The translations under genes were made by a program, and so were the position numbers. From Xylocopa sonorina (Eukaryota; Arthropoda; Insecta; Hymenoptera; Apidae): a DNA stretch of 64,000 bases. Positions 45,362-57,757 of the stretch are shown one piece after another. Each line of letters starts with the position of its first letter. The stretch's first letter is position 1. Below the pieces are notes generated by a model. It did no database searches. It saw only the letters and a program-made list of their open reading frames with translations, and was not told where the DNA came from. The DNA lies in NCBI RefSeq assembly GCF_050948175.1, contig NC_135194.1:5572033-5636032 (forward strand), written 5' to 3'.

Positions 45362-46658
45362 TTGGGTTGGCAACTAAGTAATTGCGGATTTCACTCATAG
45401 ATGGCTTCAGTTGAATTTTTAGGTTTGCAGACGTAGTACAAATGTAAAACACATTTTGTTATTTGATAGTTGCCAATTCAGCTGTCGATCAGTAAAACAA
45501 GTTTTTTGATTGGTTGCGTAGTTTTCGTTTGGCCTTCGTTGAAAAATGGAAAATCAAAAGAAACATTTTCGTCATATTTTGCTTTTTTATTTTCGCAAAG
45601 GGAAAAACGCATCGCAAGCTCATAAAAAGTTATGTGCTGTTTATGGTGACGAAGCCTTAAAAGAACGGCAGTGTCAAAATTGGTTTGCCAAATTTCTTCT
45701 GGTGATTTTTCACTCAAAGATGAAAAACGCTCTGATCGTCCAGTTGAAGTTGATGACGCCCTAATCAAAGCAATAATCAATTCGGATCGTCACAGTACAA
45801 CACGTGAGATTGCAGAGAAGCTTCATGTATCACATACATGCATTGAAAATCACTTAAAACAACTTGGCTATGTTCAAAAACTCGATACATGGGTTCCTCA
45901 CGAATTGAAAGAAACGCATTTAACGCAACGCATTAACAGCTGCGATTTGCTAAAGAAACGAAATGATCCATTGATGAAGATGATCCATTTTTAAAACGAC
46001 TGATAACTGGCGATGAAAAATGGGTTGTTTACAACAATATCAAGCGAAAAAGATCATGGAGCAGGCCAGGTGAACCAACTCAAACAACATCAAAAGCTGA
46101 TATTCATCAAAAGAAGGTTTTGTTATCCGTTTGGTGGGATTATAAAGGAATTGTCTACTTTGAACTCTTACCACCCAACCTAACAATCAATTCTGATGTC
46201 TACATTAAACAACTAATGAAATTAAACAATGCAGTTGAAGAAAAGCGGCCCGAATTGACAAATCGAAAAAGTGTTGTATTCCAACATGACAATGCAAGGC
46301 CACACACATCTTTGGTCACTCGGCAAAAATTATTGGAGCTTGGTTGGGATGTTTTGCCACATCCACCATATAGTCCTGACCTTGCACAATCTGATTACTT
46401 TTTGTTTCGATCTTTACAAAAGTCCTTGAATGATAAAAAAATTCAATAATGATGATGATGTCAAATCGTACCTGATTCAGTTTTTTGCTAACAAAAACCA
46501 GAAGTTTTATGAACGTGGGATTATGATACTGCCTGAAAGATGGCAAAAGGTCATTGATCAAAATAGGCAATACATTACAGAATAAAGTTATTTAGTTCCA
46601 AAAAAAACTGTCTTCGATTAAAAAAAAAAAATCCGCAATTACTTAGTTGCCAACCCAA
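45362..46658 (+). mobile_element. mariner element with intact 30-bp inverted repeats
   Basis: 1297 bp, with perfect terminal repeats starting TTGGGTTGGCAACTAAGTAA (30 bp) and the inverse at the right end, flanked by TA at 45360-45361 and 46659-46660. Size and ends are typical of mariner. It sits where the satellite switches from forward to reverse. Confidence 0.95.
45546..46585 (+). pseudogene. mariner transposase (DD34D) with three frameshifts
   Basis: Start MENQKKHFRHILLFYF opens the N-terminal helix-turn-helix domain. WVPHELKETH follows, a conserved mariner linker. The catalytic aspartates are in TGDEKW (about 46014), QHDNARPH (about 46287) and PYSPDLAQSDYF (third Asp in QSD), with 34 residues between the last two. 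The end is ERWQKVIDQNRQYITE near 46585. Frames shift near 45700 (apparent 1-base loss), near 45975 and near 46440 (A-run). Full length would be about 345 residues. The sequence looks closest to the mellifera-type subfamily, an impression only. Confidence 0.92.
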
Positions 46659-46660
46659 TA

Positions 46661-47985
46661 AATTAGAATCGTCGAAATGAGATGCATCATCGCGATGCAT
46701 AAATAATTCGAATTCTATAACATTGAAACGCAAACACTATGAAGTGCCATCCTGTTGCAAGCAACTGTAGAATACACTTTCTTTCGAAGCGCAGAAGCAA
46801 ATAAGCATAATGTGCTGCATAGAACATTGCAAGTTACTTACTTTGAATGCTTGAAACGTTGTAAGTGCCACATGGCGTTGCATGAAACATTAGAACTCTA
46901 TGGCTTTAGACGTAAACAACTACAAACCCTATTCCGTTGCATGAAACTGAAGGATTCACACTCTTTTGAAGTGTAGAAGCATATAAGCATAATGAACAGA
47001 ACAGTACAAATTACTTCAAATCGTTGAAATGAGATGCGCCATTCGTTGTAGAGAACTTTGGAACTCAATCATTTTGATACGTAGACAGTTAGATGCGCAA
47101 TCCTGTTGCATGGAACTGTTGAAATTGCATTCTTTGAAATGTAGAAGCTGGTGCAAGTATACACTGGAAGTGCCATCCTGTAGTATGGATCTGTAGAATT
47201 TACATACTTTGCATTGCAGAAGCTAATAAGCACTATTGCGCTGTTCAGAACTTTACAACGTACTTACTTTGAAACGTAGTACTATGGAGCGCCATCGGGT
47301 TACATAGAACATTAGTACTCAGTTACTTTGGCACGTAGACACTGTAAGCGCTACGCGGTTGAATGATTCTGTAGAAATTACATGCTTCACATTGTAGAAG
47401 CTGATGAGCATATTTGCTTCGTTCAGAACATTACAACCTACTTACCTTGAAACATAGAACTGAGAAGCACCATCGCGTTGCATTGAACATTAGAACTCTA
47501 TAACTTTTGCATGTAGGCACTGGAAGCACAATTCTGTTGCATGGAACTGTAGAAATTACTAACATTGTAATAGAGAAGTTGATAAGCACAATTGCGTTAC
47601 ATAGAACATTACACCTTACTTACTTTGATACGTAGATCTGAGAAACGCCATCACGCTACCTAAAACAGTAGAACTCAATTGCTTTGTTGTGTAGAGAATT
47701 AGAGGTGCCATCCTGATGCATGGAACTATAGATTACATACTATGGTGTACATTCCATAGCACACTTGATAATACTTACTTTGTTACGTAGAACTGACTAA
47801 CGCCATTACGCTGCATAGATCATTGCAGCTCAATTTCTTAGACGAGTAGGCTACAATTAGAAATGCCATCCGGATGCATAGATCTGTACAAATTACATAC
47901 TCTGGTGTGTCAAAGCTAATAAAGATTATTGCATTGCATAGAACACTAGAACTTACTAACATGGAAACGTAAAACTGAGATAGCC
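46661..47985. repeat. ~179-bp satellite, block 2b (minus)
   Basis: Reverse-oriented copies, increasingly diverged to the right, with a variant subtype (CTGATAAGCACAATTGCG) also seen at 52180-52890 and 62255-64000. Confidence 0.85.
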
Positions 47986-47999
47986 GCTGAAACAGCTGA

Positions 48000-48850
48000 T
48001 GCCTGCTCACATTCCGTTTCAAATGATCCAGATGCGATTTGAGTGATGCCGTCAGCGCACCACTAATAAGGAAATTGTTCGGGGTCAAGGGATTAAGGTT
48101 CCTTGAATCAATGGAGAGTGGATCGGAAGGACGGGAGTTTACACCCATTTCTACTTGTATCCACAGAGTATGCTGTTTCCCATAGATAAGCTCGCCCTCA
48201 CTTATGGTTCTCCTTAGATGAATCTTCACCGTTCGATTTCCCCCTTGTCGAAATCCACCAAAATGTAGGGCGCGTATGGTGGTGCAAAGTGCCATCGTTT
48301 ATACTCGTCATTCGAAACTTTAAAATTCGATTGTTGTGTTCGCTGGAGCTCCATATTTTTTCGATTTCCTCGGCTCGTTCCACGTACCGAGGAAGTTACT
48401 ACTGCTATCCTAGTACCTGGAGTGAAATTGACCTCCACGTGATGCAAAATGTTGTAAGCATTTAAGCAGCGTATCAATGGTGAGGTTAATGACCAGTTCA
48501 ATATAGGCTGTTCCTGTAGCAAAACGGACACGGCGGCAGACGTATACCTTCTGCGAAGACCAACTGTGGTCCCTTCCTTGTAAAGGAAAGTATCCCGCGT
48601 AGACAAAGCCACAGGTAGCAAATGCGTATTCCGGGACAACGCAGTCAATGGGTAAATTACCCGTTTTTCGCTTCGTATCTGGTCGACCCGATTCAAAATA
48701 CGACACACACTGGCGCAGCTTTCTAAATGCAAATCGATCGGAAACCAACCGATATCTATTTCGTATCGTCGCAAAGTCTTGACACCCGGCGTGCAACGAA
48801 TGTATATGCTCGCGTGTCATGACTATGGTTATTGATCCTAATTTCAAAAT
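48000..48850 (-). pseudogene. BEL/Pao integrase fragment
   Basis: Minus strand. Around 48310-48040 it reads WHFAPPYAPYILVDF, FGGFRQGGNRTVKIHLRR and EVGVNSRP-like (EMGVNSRPSDPLSID), then LNPLTPNNFLISG. These match the integrase catalytic end of BEL/Pao elements (consensus PPSAPHFGG...K..L.R, LNSRPL, LTP..FLIG). The stretch 48400-48850 continues the frame with FTPGTRIAVVTSSVRG and earlier, less clear pol sequence. One frameshift lies near 48235. No RT is found next to it. Confidence 0.78.
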
Positions 48851-48869
48851 AATCCTTAAGTATTTACGG

Positions 48870-49332
48870 TGTAGCGGCTAGCAGTAAGGCACAATAGAAG
48901 GCCTTCCGCTACAAACAACTAGCACGGTTTATGGTATGCGCAGCAATCAAGTTGTGAGGAACCGTTTTAAGCTTTTAATATTTTTCGGGTATGCCATAAT
49001 TAACTTTCTCCAACGGTCTCGATGCCACATGCGGCAGCCATAAACCGGGGATTTCCGAAAGGTCCACTGCCCGCGGCCAAGCTACCCTTGGTCACCCAGC
49101 GTAGGTATCAGGCGCAACGGAATTCTCGCTACATGACCAAATATGATAGTGATAAAGTCAGCTCCCGCCAAAAACACCACCACCCTTCTCCAAAAAGGAG
49201 GTGGCTTAAGAATAGAAAAACGTTAGCGATTGGCATTTAGTAAAAACGTTGAAGAACCAATCGAAAGGCGCGAGAAACATATCACACCGACGAGGTAGAA
49301 AGACGGTCGACAGGACATCAGTCTCCTTGGAG
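48870..49332. repeat. LTR of the same family as the solo LTR at 21879
   Basis: Begins TGTAGCGGCTAGCAG and shares CTAGCACGGTTTATGGT, then GTTTTAAGCTTTTAATATTTT, with 21879-22452. The 3' edge is unclear because a fold-back repeat starts at about 49333. Confidence 0.7.
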
Positions 49333-49510
49333 AATCCCTCGACATAACATCAAATAAAAAGCTCTTAAAAACGACTTCTGAACTTTGCATCCTATCACAA
49401 ATATTCTGAACACGCAGAAATAAACTCCTATTCTTAGAAACCTTTGTTCCAAAGTTAAGAAGTCGTTTTTAAGAGCTTTTTATTTAATGTTATGCCGAGG
49501 GATTCTTCAA
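49333..49510. repeat. fold-back repeat, 55-bp arms
   Basis: Left arm (GAATCCCTCGACATAACAT onward, about 49336-49392) and right arm (…ATGTTATGCCGAGGGATTC, about 49452-49508) are inverted copies with about three mismatches over 55 bp, around a ~58-bp loop. Internal motif AAAGCTCTTAAAAACGAC occurs in both. Confidence 0.85.
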
Positions 49511-50446
49511 CGGCTCGAATCTAACTCCGAACTAGCGGATTGCCCTGATGATCCGAATTCTCCTGAAACCGAATCCAGATTAGCCAATATATTATTCCTT
49601 ATTCTATCTGTATTCTTCAAAATCGCGTGATGGAGCATACGATAGCTTCCATCGAAACTACAGGTGTTTCTAGGTGATGTACAACTTGCTGCCACAACTT
49701 CCGTACCTTGCCGATACCTGTCTTGAAAGGGGTAACTGTCACGCAACTTCCGTTTTGGTCACACTCCGCGGTGCTTCGAAATCGATGTTCAGAAAGCGAA
49801 TCTAAGTCTATTGCTACTGATACATTTTACGCATTAAACTTATCCTGTACCCAGAGTCGAGAAGTAGCCTTCTCCGATCACGCGCATATTACGGCATGGT
49901 ACGCCTGAATAGTTAAAGATTCCGCGAATTCTTCCGCAATTGAATTCGACGGGTATGCTTGCACAAAGTGCACAATCGAAAATGTCTCTCTTTCCGCGAT
50001 CGGTTCGTTCGAATCGACAACCTGCTCGCGATGCAGCGGTACATGATGTCCTCTGCTACACTTTTGACATTCATCGCGAGTGCAATTTCTACTACTGTGC
50101 CCCAGAGCCAAACAATTAAAAAATCCCCGTGTCTGCTCTACCGTTTTGTTCCCTTTCAAAACAGCCATAAACGAAAACTCTTGACAATTTGGCTACACGT
50201 GTTCGTCTTCACTCAATGAGCAATTGTCTGCCTGCTCAACGTTGTGATCTATGACGTGCGATTCTATCAACGTGCCAGACTTTCGTTGGTCCTTTGTCGA
50301 GAATTTCGATACAGCAAATTTATCCTTGCGCTTAGCTAAATCTTGAGCCCGTTACTCAAGAAATTTTGTAACCTCATACCGATCCTTCAGTCGTGATTAC
50401 GCGAACTCGTAATTCGCATCCGATATGCCGAATGTGCTAAACTGTG
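49511..50446 (-). pseudogene. BEL/Pao gag C-terminus and downstream fragment
   Basis: Minus strand. At 50168-50060 a zinc-knuckle pair FFNCLALGHSSRNC and CQKCSRGHHVPLH matches BEL/Pao gag, with the first cysteine changed to F. Downstream at 49746-49507 an open frame reads RDSYPFQDRYRQGTEVV, probably the protease-RT connection, though it is not clear. Upstream gag (50170-50446) is degraded and ends where an R1-clade leader begins. With the integrase at 48000-48850 it may be one element from which RT has been lost. Confidence 0.65.
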
Positions 50447-51230
50447 CGGGTTCCAGAACCTGGGTATCCACGAAGTACCCATCTCCACTTCCTCGTGGTA
50501 GAACCTGGGCGTCGGGCTTGCCCGACGGCTAACGGGGCTCTGGGGCTATCAAATTAAACTGCGACTCGGAGGTTTGGTGCATTATTAATTTGCCCAAGCT
50601 AGTCCGGGACACTTACGTAGAGCAAAATTGAATTAGACTGAGGCTGGAAAGTCTGGAGCATCAATTTAACCAAACTGGTCCATTCTAATTCAAAAAGGGT
50701 CAGAGTGAGCGTGTTCGCGTACACGTAGTGAGTTCGCCTCCCCGAGGATGCTCCGGCGGTCGGGATTCGTCCCCTCCGACGGAATAACTGAAGGACTCAC
50801 CCGTGGGAAAGGCGCCGCGGCACATCTGGATTTTTCCATCGCCTTATTCAGTGACATGGAAGAATTAGTTGGTAGAGGGCAAACCTATTGGCATATGCCC
50901 GTTCGGACGAGGAGGCACATTCGATCACCGCCTTGGTGTAGGATAAACAATAAATCCCTAAACTGTGATCATAGACCGAAATCGTCGTCGAAAGTCGGTA
51001 GCTCTATGACTGGGAAGCGTCTCGCAAGTGCCTCCAGTGCTGCGAGTGAAGGAATGAGCGACGATGCTGATCGAGCTTACGCACTGCGAATATTGTTTCG
51101 AAGAACATGTTCTCAAGTGCATTGCGTTCCTGCAGTTGTACGGCCCCATTATTCGTCTCAAATACAAAAACATCTATCCGCGATTGCACATTATCGAAGT
51201 GGTCATATAAACACCCGTGTGCCTTAATTG
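50447..51230 (+). mobile_element. R1-clade 5' leader and ORF1-start fragment
   Basis: 50447-50550 resembles the leader of retrotransposon 2 (shared CTCGTGGTAGAAC and CTAACGGGGCTCTGG, compare 16089-16142). Beyond it, an open frame at 50748-51227 (159 codons) has serine-rich segments such as ASASSAASEGMSDDADRAY, consistent with an R1-clade ORF1 N-terminus but without a diagnostic motif. No ORF2 follows. Confidence 0.5.
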
Positions 51231-52179
51231 TGTCAACCCGTGTGCCAATTTTCCCTTGACTGAGGCACGTTCCGCTACTAAATTTGTCATTTGTAGATCC
51301 ATGATCACTACTAGTGAGACAAGCTGAAATGAATGAGAGACTGACCCACGTGGAAGATTGAGGCGAATAGGATGCGTTTCCGATAGCTCGATCTAATTAC
51401 TACCGACGTCACCGCTGCTTGTGACCTCTGTTACGATTTACATTTCGTTCGGGTGGTGGGGGGTGGGGGGAGGGGGGAGGGGGGGGGGGGGTGCGTGGAC
51501 CACTAGGTGCTGGATGCTGCCCTGCACAGATGCTGTCCTTGCCGATAATCAAACGGTTCTTCGTCAGGATATTCGATCCTTGACGTCGTCTATATCTATC
51601 TTCTTATCGATCCTTGTACTTGAAGTTGACTTGAAGGCCCGATGCTGGATCTAATCCGATCCGATCCGTTTCTATTGATTCGGCTCGAAGGACCAATGTT
51701 TGGTACTGGCCACGGATTACCCGGATGGATACCGATGGTTTGGACTTGGCCGATTTTGCACATTGGTATGCCGACTAAAAAATTATACTCTAAGGGCTGA
51801 AGGACCACCTTCCTGCTGGAGGAAGGAACAAAACTAAGATTTCAGATTCCGTAATACTATTTATTCCACACGTGTTGGTAACTGGAACGTTATGTCGGTT
51901 CTAATGAATCTGCTCTAAAATCCGAAAAACTACAATTCTTAACTACGTTGCTGTGGCGGTTTAGTCACACAGATAGGTCCAAAAACAAGTTCACTCTCAG
52001 GCACCGAGTTGCCCTTGAGTGATGCATGCGGAAATTCCGTAGATTTCCATTGACGACAGCAATCAGCGATAATCGTAAGAAACACTTCAGCTGTGAAATG
52101 TATGGTTCAACAAAGAATAAATCTATTTACTGGGAGATAAGAAAACTATTAGCATGGCTATTCACGCGAATAGTAAGTA
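51231..52179. other. unclassified sequence with a G-rich tract
   Basis: Holds a G-rich stretch at about 51450-51491 and otherwise no recognisable gene. Short ORFs (51421-51654, 51596-51808) lack domains. Confidence 0.4.
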
Positions 52180-52890
52180 GTAAGAATCTATGTAACCCAA
52201 TAATTCTTATCAGCTTCTACAATTTTATGTACGCCATTTCCACACATCCATGTAACAGGCCGGCGCTTCCAATGCCTACATGTCAAAGTAGTTGAGTTCT
52301 AATGTATTATGCAACGCGATGGCGCATCTTAGGTCAATCTTGCAAAGTAGGAAAACTATGAAGTACCTGTACAACGCAATAACGCTCATCAGCTTCTACA
52401 GTACGCGGTATGTAATTTCTACAAATACATTCTACGGGATGCCGCTTCCAGCTGTCTATGTGTCAATGCAATTGAGTTCGAATGTTCTATGCAGCGCGAT
52501 GGCGCTTCTCAGTTCTACGTTTTAAAGTACTTAAGTATGAAAGTTCCATGCACCGCAATTGTGCTTATCAGCTTCTATATTACGAAGTATGTAATTATTA
52601 CAGATCCGAGTAGCAACATGGCGCTTCTATGAGTCTACGCGTCAAACTAATCGAGTTCTAATATTCTATGCTGTGCAATAGCGCCTCCCATTTCAACGTT
52701 TCAAAGCATGCAAGTCTGAAAGTTCAGTGCAATTTAATAATGCTTGTCTACTTCTATGTTTCAAAGAATGTGATATCTACAGTTCAATGCAACCGTATGT
52801 GGCTTCTAAGTATCTACGTGTCAATGTGATTGAGTACTAAATATCTATGTAATGCGGTGGCACATCTCAATTCAACGTTTCATAATGAGT
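52180..52890 (+). repeat. ~179-bp satellite, block 3 (plus)
   Basis: About four forward copies of the variant subtype (TATCAGCTTCTAC, GTATGTAATTTCTAC, GCGATGGCGCATC). Ends at the truncated BEL LTR. Confidence 0.88.
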
Positions 52891-52892
52891 GT

Positions 52893-53030
52893 TCTATACA
52901 CCGTCAAGGTGGCCGTTGATGACTGTTTGTAAAATTGAATCGGAAAACGTTGTTGGTGTTCGCGTTCTTACGCAAATCCCGCCAGAATGTTTTTCTGTAA
53001 CTAGCCGAAGAATCTCGATTTTAAGAAACT
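52893..53030 (+). repeat. 5' LTR remnant (R/U5 part) of the BEL/Pao element
   Basis: ~120 bp alignable with 61866-61995. Begins at the satellite junction, so U3 is missing. Confidence 0.75.
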
Positions 53031-53049
53031 TCCTAAGGCTCAAGTTTCG

Positions 53050-53358
53050 TTGGCCAATGCAAAAAATTGGAAGGAGAATTTGGAAAAGTTGTGGGACGAA
53101 CATCGCCAAACTCACCAGTTGATACTCCAGTCTGCCAAGAGGGAGGACCAAAAAGGCGTTACTTACTGCAAGGACAACACTTTCCTCAACGCGGAGGACG
53201 CCTACTTCGAGGCTTCTGACTTCCTTAGCGACATCATCGCCCAGCTGAACGTCAGCAGTAAAAGCTCGTCTGATCAAAGTAACATTTCTATTTATCACGA
53301 TTCTGTCGCATCAGCTTCATCGCAATTACCGCGTCTTTCGCTTCCGAAGTTTTCCGAG
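53050..53358 (+). pseudogene. BEL/Pao gag, N-terminal part
   Basis: From ATG 53050 the open frame runs through a helical segment (NWKENLEKLWDEHRQTHQL) and AEDAYFEASDFLSDI, typical of Pao gag, to LPRLSLPKFSE, the conserved LPKxxLPxFSG-type motif. The frame then runs directly into the nested R1-clade element, and gag resumes at 57758 with the same PKFSE. Confidence 0.85.
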
Positions 53359-53373
53359 CTTGGACTCAGCAAC

Positions 53374-54300
53374 CACAAAGACGTAAAAGTAATAGGTAAA
53401 AAAGTGATGGACGCATACAAACAATTCAGAACAATAGTTGAAGAAAACAATAAATTGAAGTCGATGCTGGCTTAAGAACGCAGCGTAAAAAGCAAAATTT
53501 ATCTCTTGGACTCGACGATAAACAGCGCCGTCATGCAGCTGAACGAGATGAAAAAACAAATGGAAACATAAATCGCTCCTCCTCAATTATCGTACACTGA
53601 TAAAGTTAAGATGCACTCAAAAATAGCTCCAAAACCAGCGGTGAAACTTCCGAAGAACATAATCACTGTGTATCCGAAGGAAGGCAGTGATATTACCGAG
53701 AGCGAAACAACAAAGAAGATGATGTTAAGTAGTATCACCTCCACCGCGGAAAAGTTGCAAATTTGCAACATGAAGAAAATAAGCAAGAACGGGATTTTAA
53801 TAGAAATCAAAACCTCCGGTGACGTGCAAAATATTCTGCAAAGTGGAAAACTTCCCAGTGCTGGTCTCGTAGCTGGACTTCCTACCAAGAGGCGTTCAAA
53901 AATGATTTTGTATCAAGTGCTGAAGAATATGCAAGAAAAAGACCTAGCAGCCATTAAGGAATAAAGCGTAGATCACATAGACAGAAACAAATTTCTCGAT
54001 GAATTTAAATTATTGTTCAAAACAGGAGACCGCGAAAAAGAATCAGTGAATTGGGTCTTCGAAACAACCCCAGAAATGAGGACCATTTTGTTGAAACGAA
54101 GCAGGATTTTCATAGGCTGGGGCTTGCATGGTATTCGCGATTACATTCCTGTCACCAGATGCTATAGGTACCAATATTTTGACATTTCGCGCAATACCGC
54201 CAGGCGAAGAACGAAACGTGCGAACACTGCGGACAAGATGAATACTTTCAACTCGTACCCGAAGAATGCCTAGGTTACAAGCACGCCATCAAGGTCTATA
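53374..54300 (+). pseudogene. R1-clade ORF1 of retrotransposon 5
   Basis: Coiled-coil-like start (KVMDAYKQFRTIVEENNKLK) with a stop after MLA at 53475. Then 53611-53964: VKLPKNIITVYPKEGSDITE, KKISKNGILIEIKTSGDV and LPTKRRSKMILYQV, matching the conserved ORF1 RNA-recognition-like region of R1-clade elements. After another stop, 54013-54273 gives FETTPEMRTILLKRSRIFIG and RDYIPVTRCYRYQYF, the segment preceding the zinc knuckles, which are degraded (cysteine replaced in CYRYQ). Confidence 0.8.
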
Positions 54301-54379
54301 TATCCAAAGTCGACTATGGTAAGCAGACCAAACACCAACATATATCAGACGCTTGCGATCCCTTTAAGTCAACTCAACA

Positions 54380-57300
54380 GACTATATTAATATTAATATT
54401 TTTTCCATTCAGGAACCGTATTCCTTCTATAAACATCAATAGCTATATTCTCCTTTTTGATACAAAGCGTTTCTCCAGTATCACTTCACAGAATTCAGTC
54501 AAGGCCGCGGTAGTAATAACCAACCAGAATTACACAGTTTTAAAGAGAGAACAGTTATCAAACACACACTTTATCTACGCCGAAATTACAGTAGGAAAAC
54601 AAAAATTCTATCTAATAAACAGCTATTTTCAATACAGTGATAATATTGAACCTCATCTACAGCATCTCGACAAAATAATCACAACGTTAAAGGGTCAAAA
54701 CGTAATAATATGCTTAGATACAAAACAGCTCTTAGATGAAAGAGGAGAACAATTAGAACTCCTTATATCTCAACGTAACTTATTTGTTATAAACATACCG
54801 GCAAATACATATATATTTGATACACTACAAGGTCGAGCAAATATAGATGTTACACTTACCTCTTCATCTCTCTATAACTACGTAACAAACTGGGAAGTTC
54901 ATGAAGCGGCAACTATCAGCGACCACATCCTCACCACTCTTCAAATAAAAACATGTAAAACAAACCATACCGAATTACAAACTCTCGTACGATACAACCT
55001 TAAACGCGCCAACTGGGACAAATTCAAGTTGGTCATAGAACAAGAATGAAATAAAATGAACGCCACAATCAACCACACAAACTCCAACATACAGGCAATA
55101 GACATCATACAAATTATACAAAGTATATGCAACGTAGCCATACAAAACAAAATACGATTTAAAAAATCAGTACCATGGTGGAATACTGACCTCACAAAGC
55201 TCAAAACCCTTATAACAAAGCAGGACGGAAATTCCAGCAAACCTTCAACGAACACCTACTGTCTCAAGAGAAGAAGTACTCGGCCATCAGAAATAAATAT
55301 ATATCAGCCATACAAAAAGCCAAACTAAACAGTTGGAAAGAATTCGCAACCACTGAAGGAAATGTATACCCATGGAGCTATGTATACCAACTTAGTACAC
55401 GCATCATATTAGTAAAATCTACACATGAAAATATCAAATACAATAATATACAAGCTCTCACGTGGAAAGAATCGACAACTGCATTACTAGATGCACTACT
55501 CCCATGCGAAAACGCATCCAACGCGAATAGTTGGCACCAAGCAATCAGAGCATATATTGAAATTCCTTCGAACACCAGCAATACAGTTCCCTTCACACAC
55601 AAAGAAATAGAAAACATCATCTGTAAACTAATGAACAGGAAAGCATCAGGACATGACGTAATAGATAACGAAATCCTCAAAAAAGCATGGAATTTAATTG
55701 GAAGGGAAATCACACAACTAATAAATAAGTGTTTAGAAGAAGAATCCTTCCTACAAATATGGAAAAGGGGAGTTATCCGAATTTTAATTAAAGGAAAGGA
55801 CAGAGACAAAACAAACCCAAAATCCGGCCAATTTGCCTACTGCCAAATCTAAGCAAAATTCTGGAGAAACTAATATCGCAAAGGATTACCAACCTTACCA
55901 GTGAACACGAAAATGTTTCAAACAGGCAGTATGAACTCAAGAAAGGGAAATCTACTGAAGATACAAAAGTGGAAATGTGCAAAATAACAGGTTCAACCAC
56001 TCACAAATATGTAATAAGACTTCTCTTCGATATCGAAGGGGCTTTCGATAACGTGTGGTTGCTAAGCATTTTAAGCAATCTCAAGAAAAGTAACTGCCCA
56101 TGAAGTATATATCAACTGATCAGAAGCTACCTCTCCGAACGCAGCGTAGAAATAGCAAATGCAAATAACGTCATAAAGAAGGTAATAATAAAGGGATGCC
56201 CACAAGGCTGTATTCTCGGACCGACATTCTGGAATTCGATATTTAACGATGCCATCAACACCATTAAATCCCTTGGCTTTGAATCGATTGCTTACGCGGA
56301 CGATATAATAGTAATCATCAGCGGGAATTCACGCAAAGAAATATAACTAAAAACTAATCAAATCACAGATGTACTCTCGAATTGGTATAAAATGCAACAG
56401 TGACAGCTCTCCAAAAAGAAGACACAAATGATCCTACTGATAGGCTTTTTGGACATCAAGAGAACTGCAGTTGTTAAAATAGACTATACATCAATCAAAA
56501 TGGTAGAAGAAGTAAAATATCTGGGAAACATTTCGGTACAAGATTAAACATCACACCTCAAGTAAAACACATCACCAGAAAATGTTAAACAAGATTATAC
56601 AAAAATAGCAAAAGTATGATGACAATATATAAAGGTTTAGTTCTACCAATCATGACATATGCGTCTGGCACATAAAACATCTATAACAAGCTCAAAAGCA
56701 CGTCCTTCTCCGGGTACAAAGCATATAAAACCGTTTCGACAGATGCACTCCTGGCAGCATCACCCCCCCCCCCCCTTGAACGGCTAATATCTGAAAGAAT
56801 TGACCATTACCATTACAAAAAAGACCTGTAACAATCAATAACAGAAATCTCCTTAAATTACAAGCTAAACATAAGAAACTACAAAAAGCAGTTAAGAACC
56901 GCAACAATAGAAAAATGGCAAACACAATGGAAACAGACGGACAATGGCAGAATCACATTTGAATATTTTAAAGATATTAAGACATGACTCAAACTTACGC
57001 GGATTGAACCTAGTTTTTACATATCACCGTTGCTAACAGGACACGGTAAAATCAGGACTAAACGAAAAGAACGCAGCACAGCCTCCATGAACACATGCTC
57101 ATGCGGCCATCTGGACTGCGTTAAACACATTATATATGATTGCAAATACTACAAAAAAATTTGGAAAACCCTAATAGAGTTACTAGAAGCAAAGAAGCAA
57201 AAATGGCCATACGAATTAACAGAATTAGTCCATCAAGAAAATTACAGATTTTTCGCAGATATCGCCAAACAAGCCATGCATTTAAGAAAAATAGAATGCA

Positions 57301-57470
57301 TAAACGAGACAGCACAACACAGAAAGACAAATCTGAGAAATATTATACAACGAAGAATACAAACAAGGAACAGCAAGGAAGCAAATGAAAATATCAACAT
57401 AAACACAGCTGCAGAGACAACGCGAGCCTCGATACTCCTTAAAAGTGTGAGGTGTCCCAGCGGCCGATAG
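54380..57470 (+). pseudogene. R1-clade ORF2 of retrotransposon 5
   Basis: Endonuclease at about 54520-55047: VIICLDTKQLL, FVINIPANTYIFDTLQGRAN, IDVTLTSSSLYNYVTNW and EAATISDHILTT with the catalytic SDH. RT at 55570-56310: RKASGHDVIDNEILKKAW, FDIEGAFDNVWLLSIL (first catalytic Asp), KGCPQGCILGPTFWN and AYADDIIVII (YADD at 56293-56304). The C-terminal zinc motif CSCGHLDCVKHIIYDC lies near 57092-57140. Multiple stops (for example 55047, 55850, 56103, 56344) and frame changes inactivate it. About 1000 residues in total, normal for the clade. Confidence 0.88.
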
Positions 57471-57757
57471 TAACAACGTTATATACTATCCAACTGTCAG
57501 GTGGCGCAAGCTACCTGAATTCGCATAAGACCGAGTGCAAGCATTGGCGACCCCGCGGCATCGAAACGAGGGCGTAACCCAAGTTCCGATGAGATGGCTA
57601 AGTAGGTCGCTTCCCGTACGGGACGGTCTACTCTCTTGATGATCCGCAAAAGGTAAGCAGTGCATTAAACGCCATTTAACACCTACTGGTATAGGCGAAA
57701 GCCTAGATACAGTAGAGCGAGCTAAGTACTTCGAAACGCTCATTTAGTCAAATAGTC

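Larger units (their letters stand above)
53359..57757 (+). mobile_element. R1-clade non-LTR retrotransposon 5, nested in BEL gag
   Basis: 4.4 kb flanked by an imperfect ~15-bp target duplication: CCGAAGTTTTCCGAG at 53344-53358 and CCGAAGTTTTCTGAA at 57758-57772. Contains ORF1 and ORF2 (endonuclease, RT, C-terminal zinc motif) and a ~280-bp 3' leader without a poly(A) tail. Distinct from the telomere-linked copies: AT-rich and with different ORF1 motifs. Confidence 0.88.

Noticed and set aside
50748..51227. 159-codon open frame considered as a host gene.
   Set aside because: It follows an R1-clade-like leader, has no recognised domain and no splice context; kept only as part of a mobile-element fragment.
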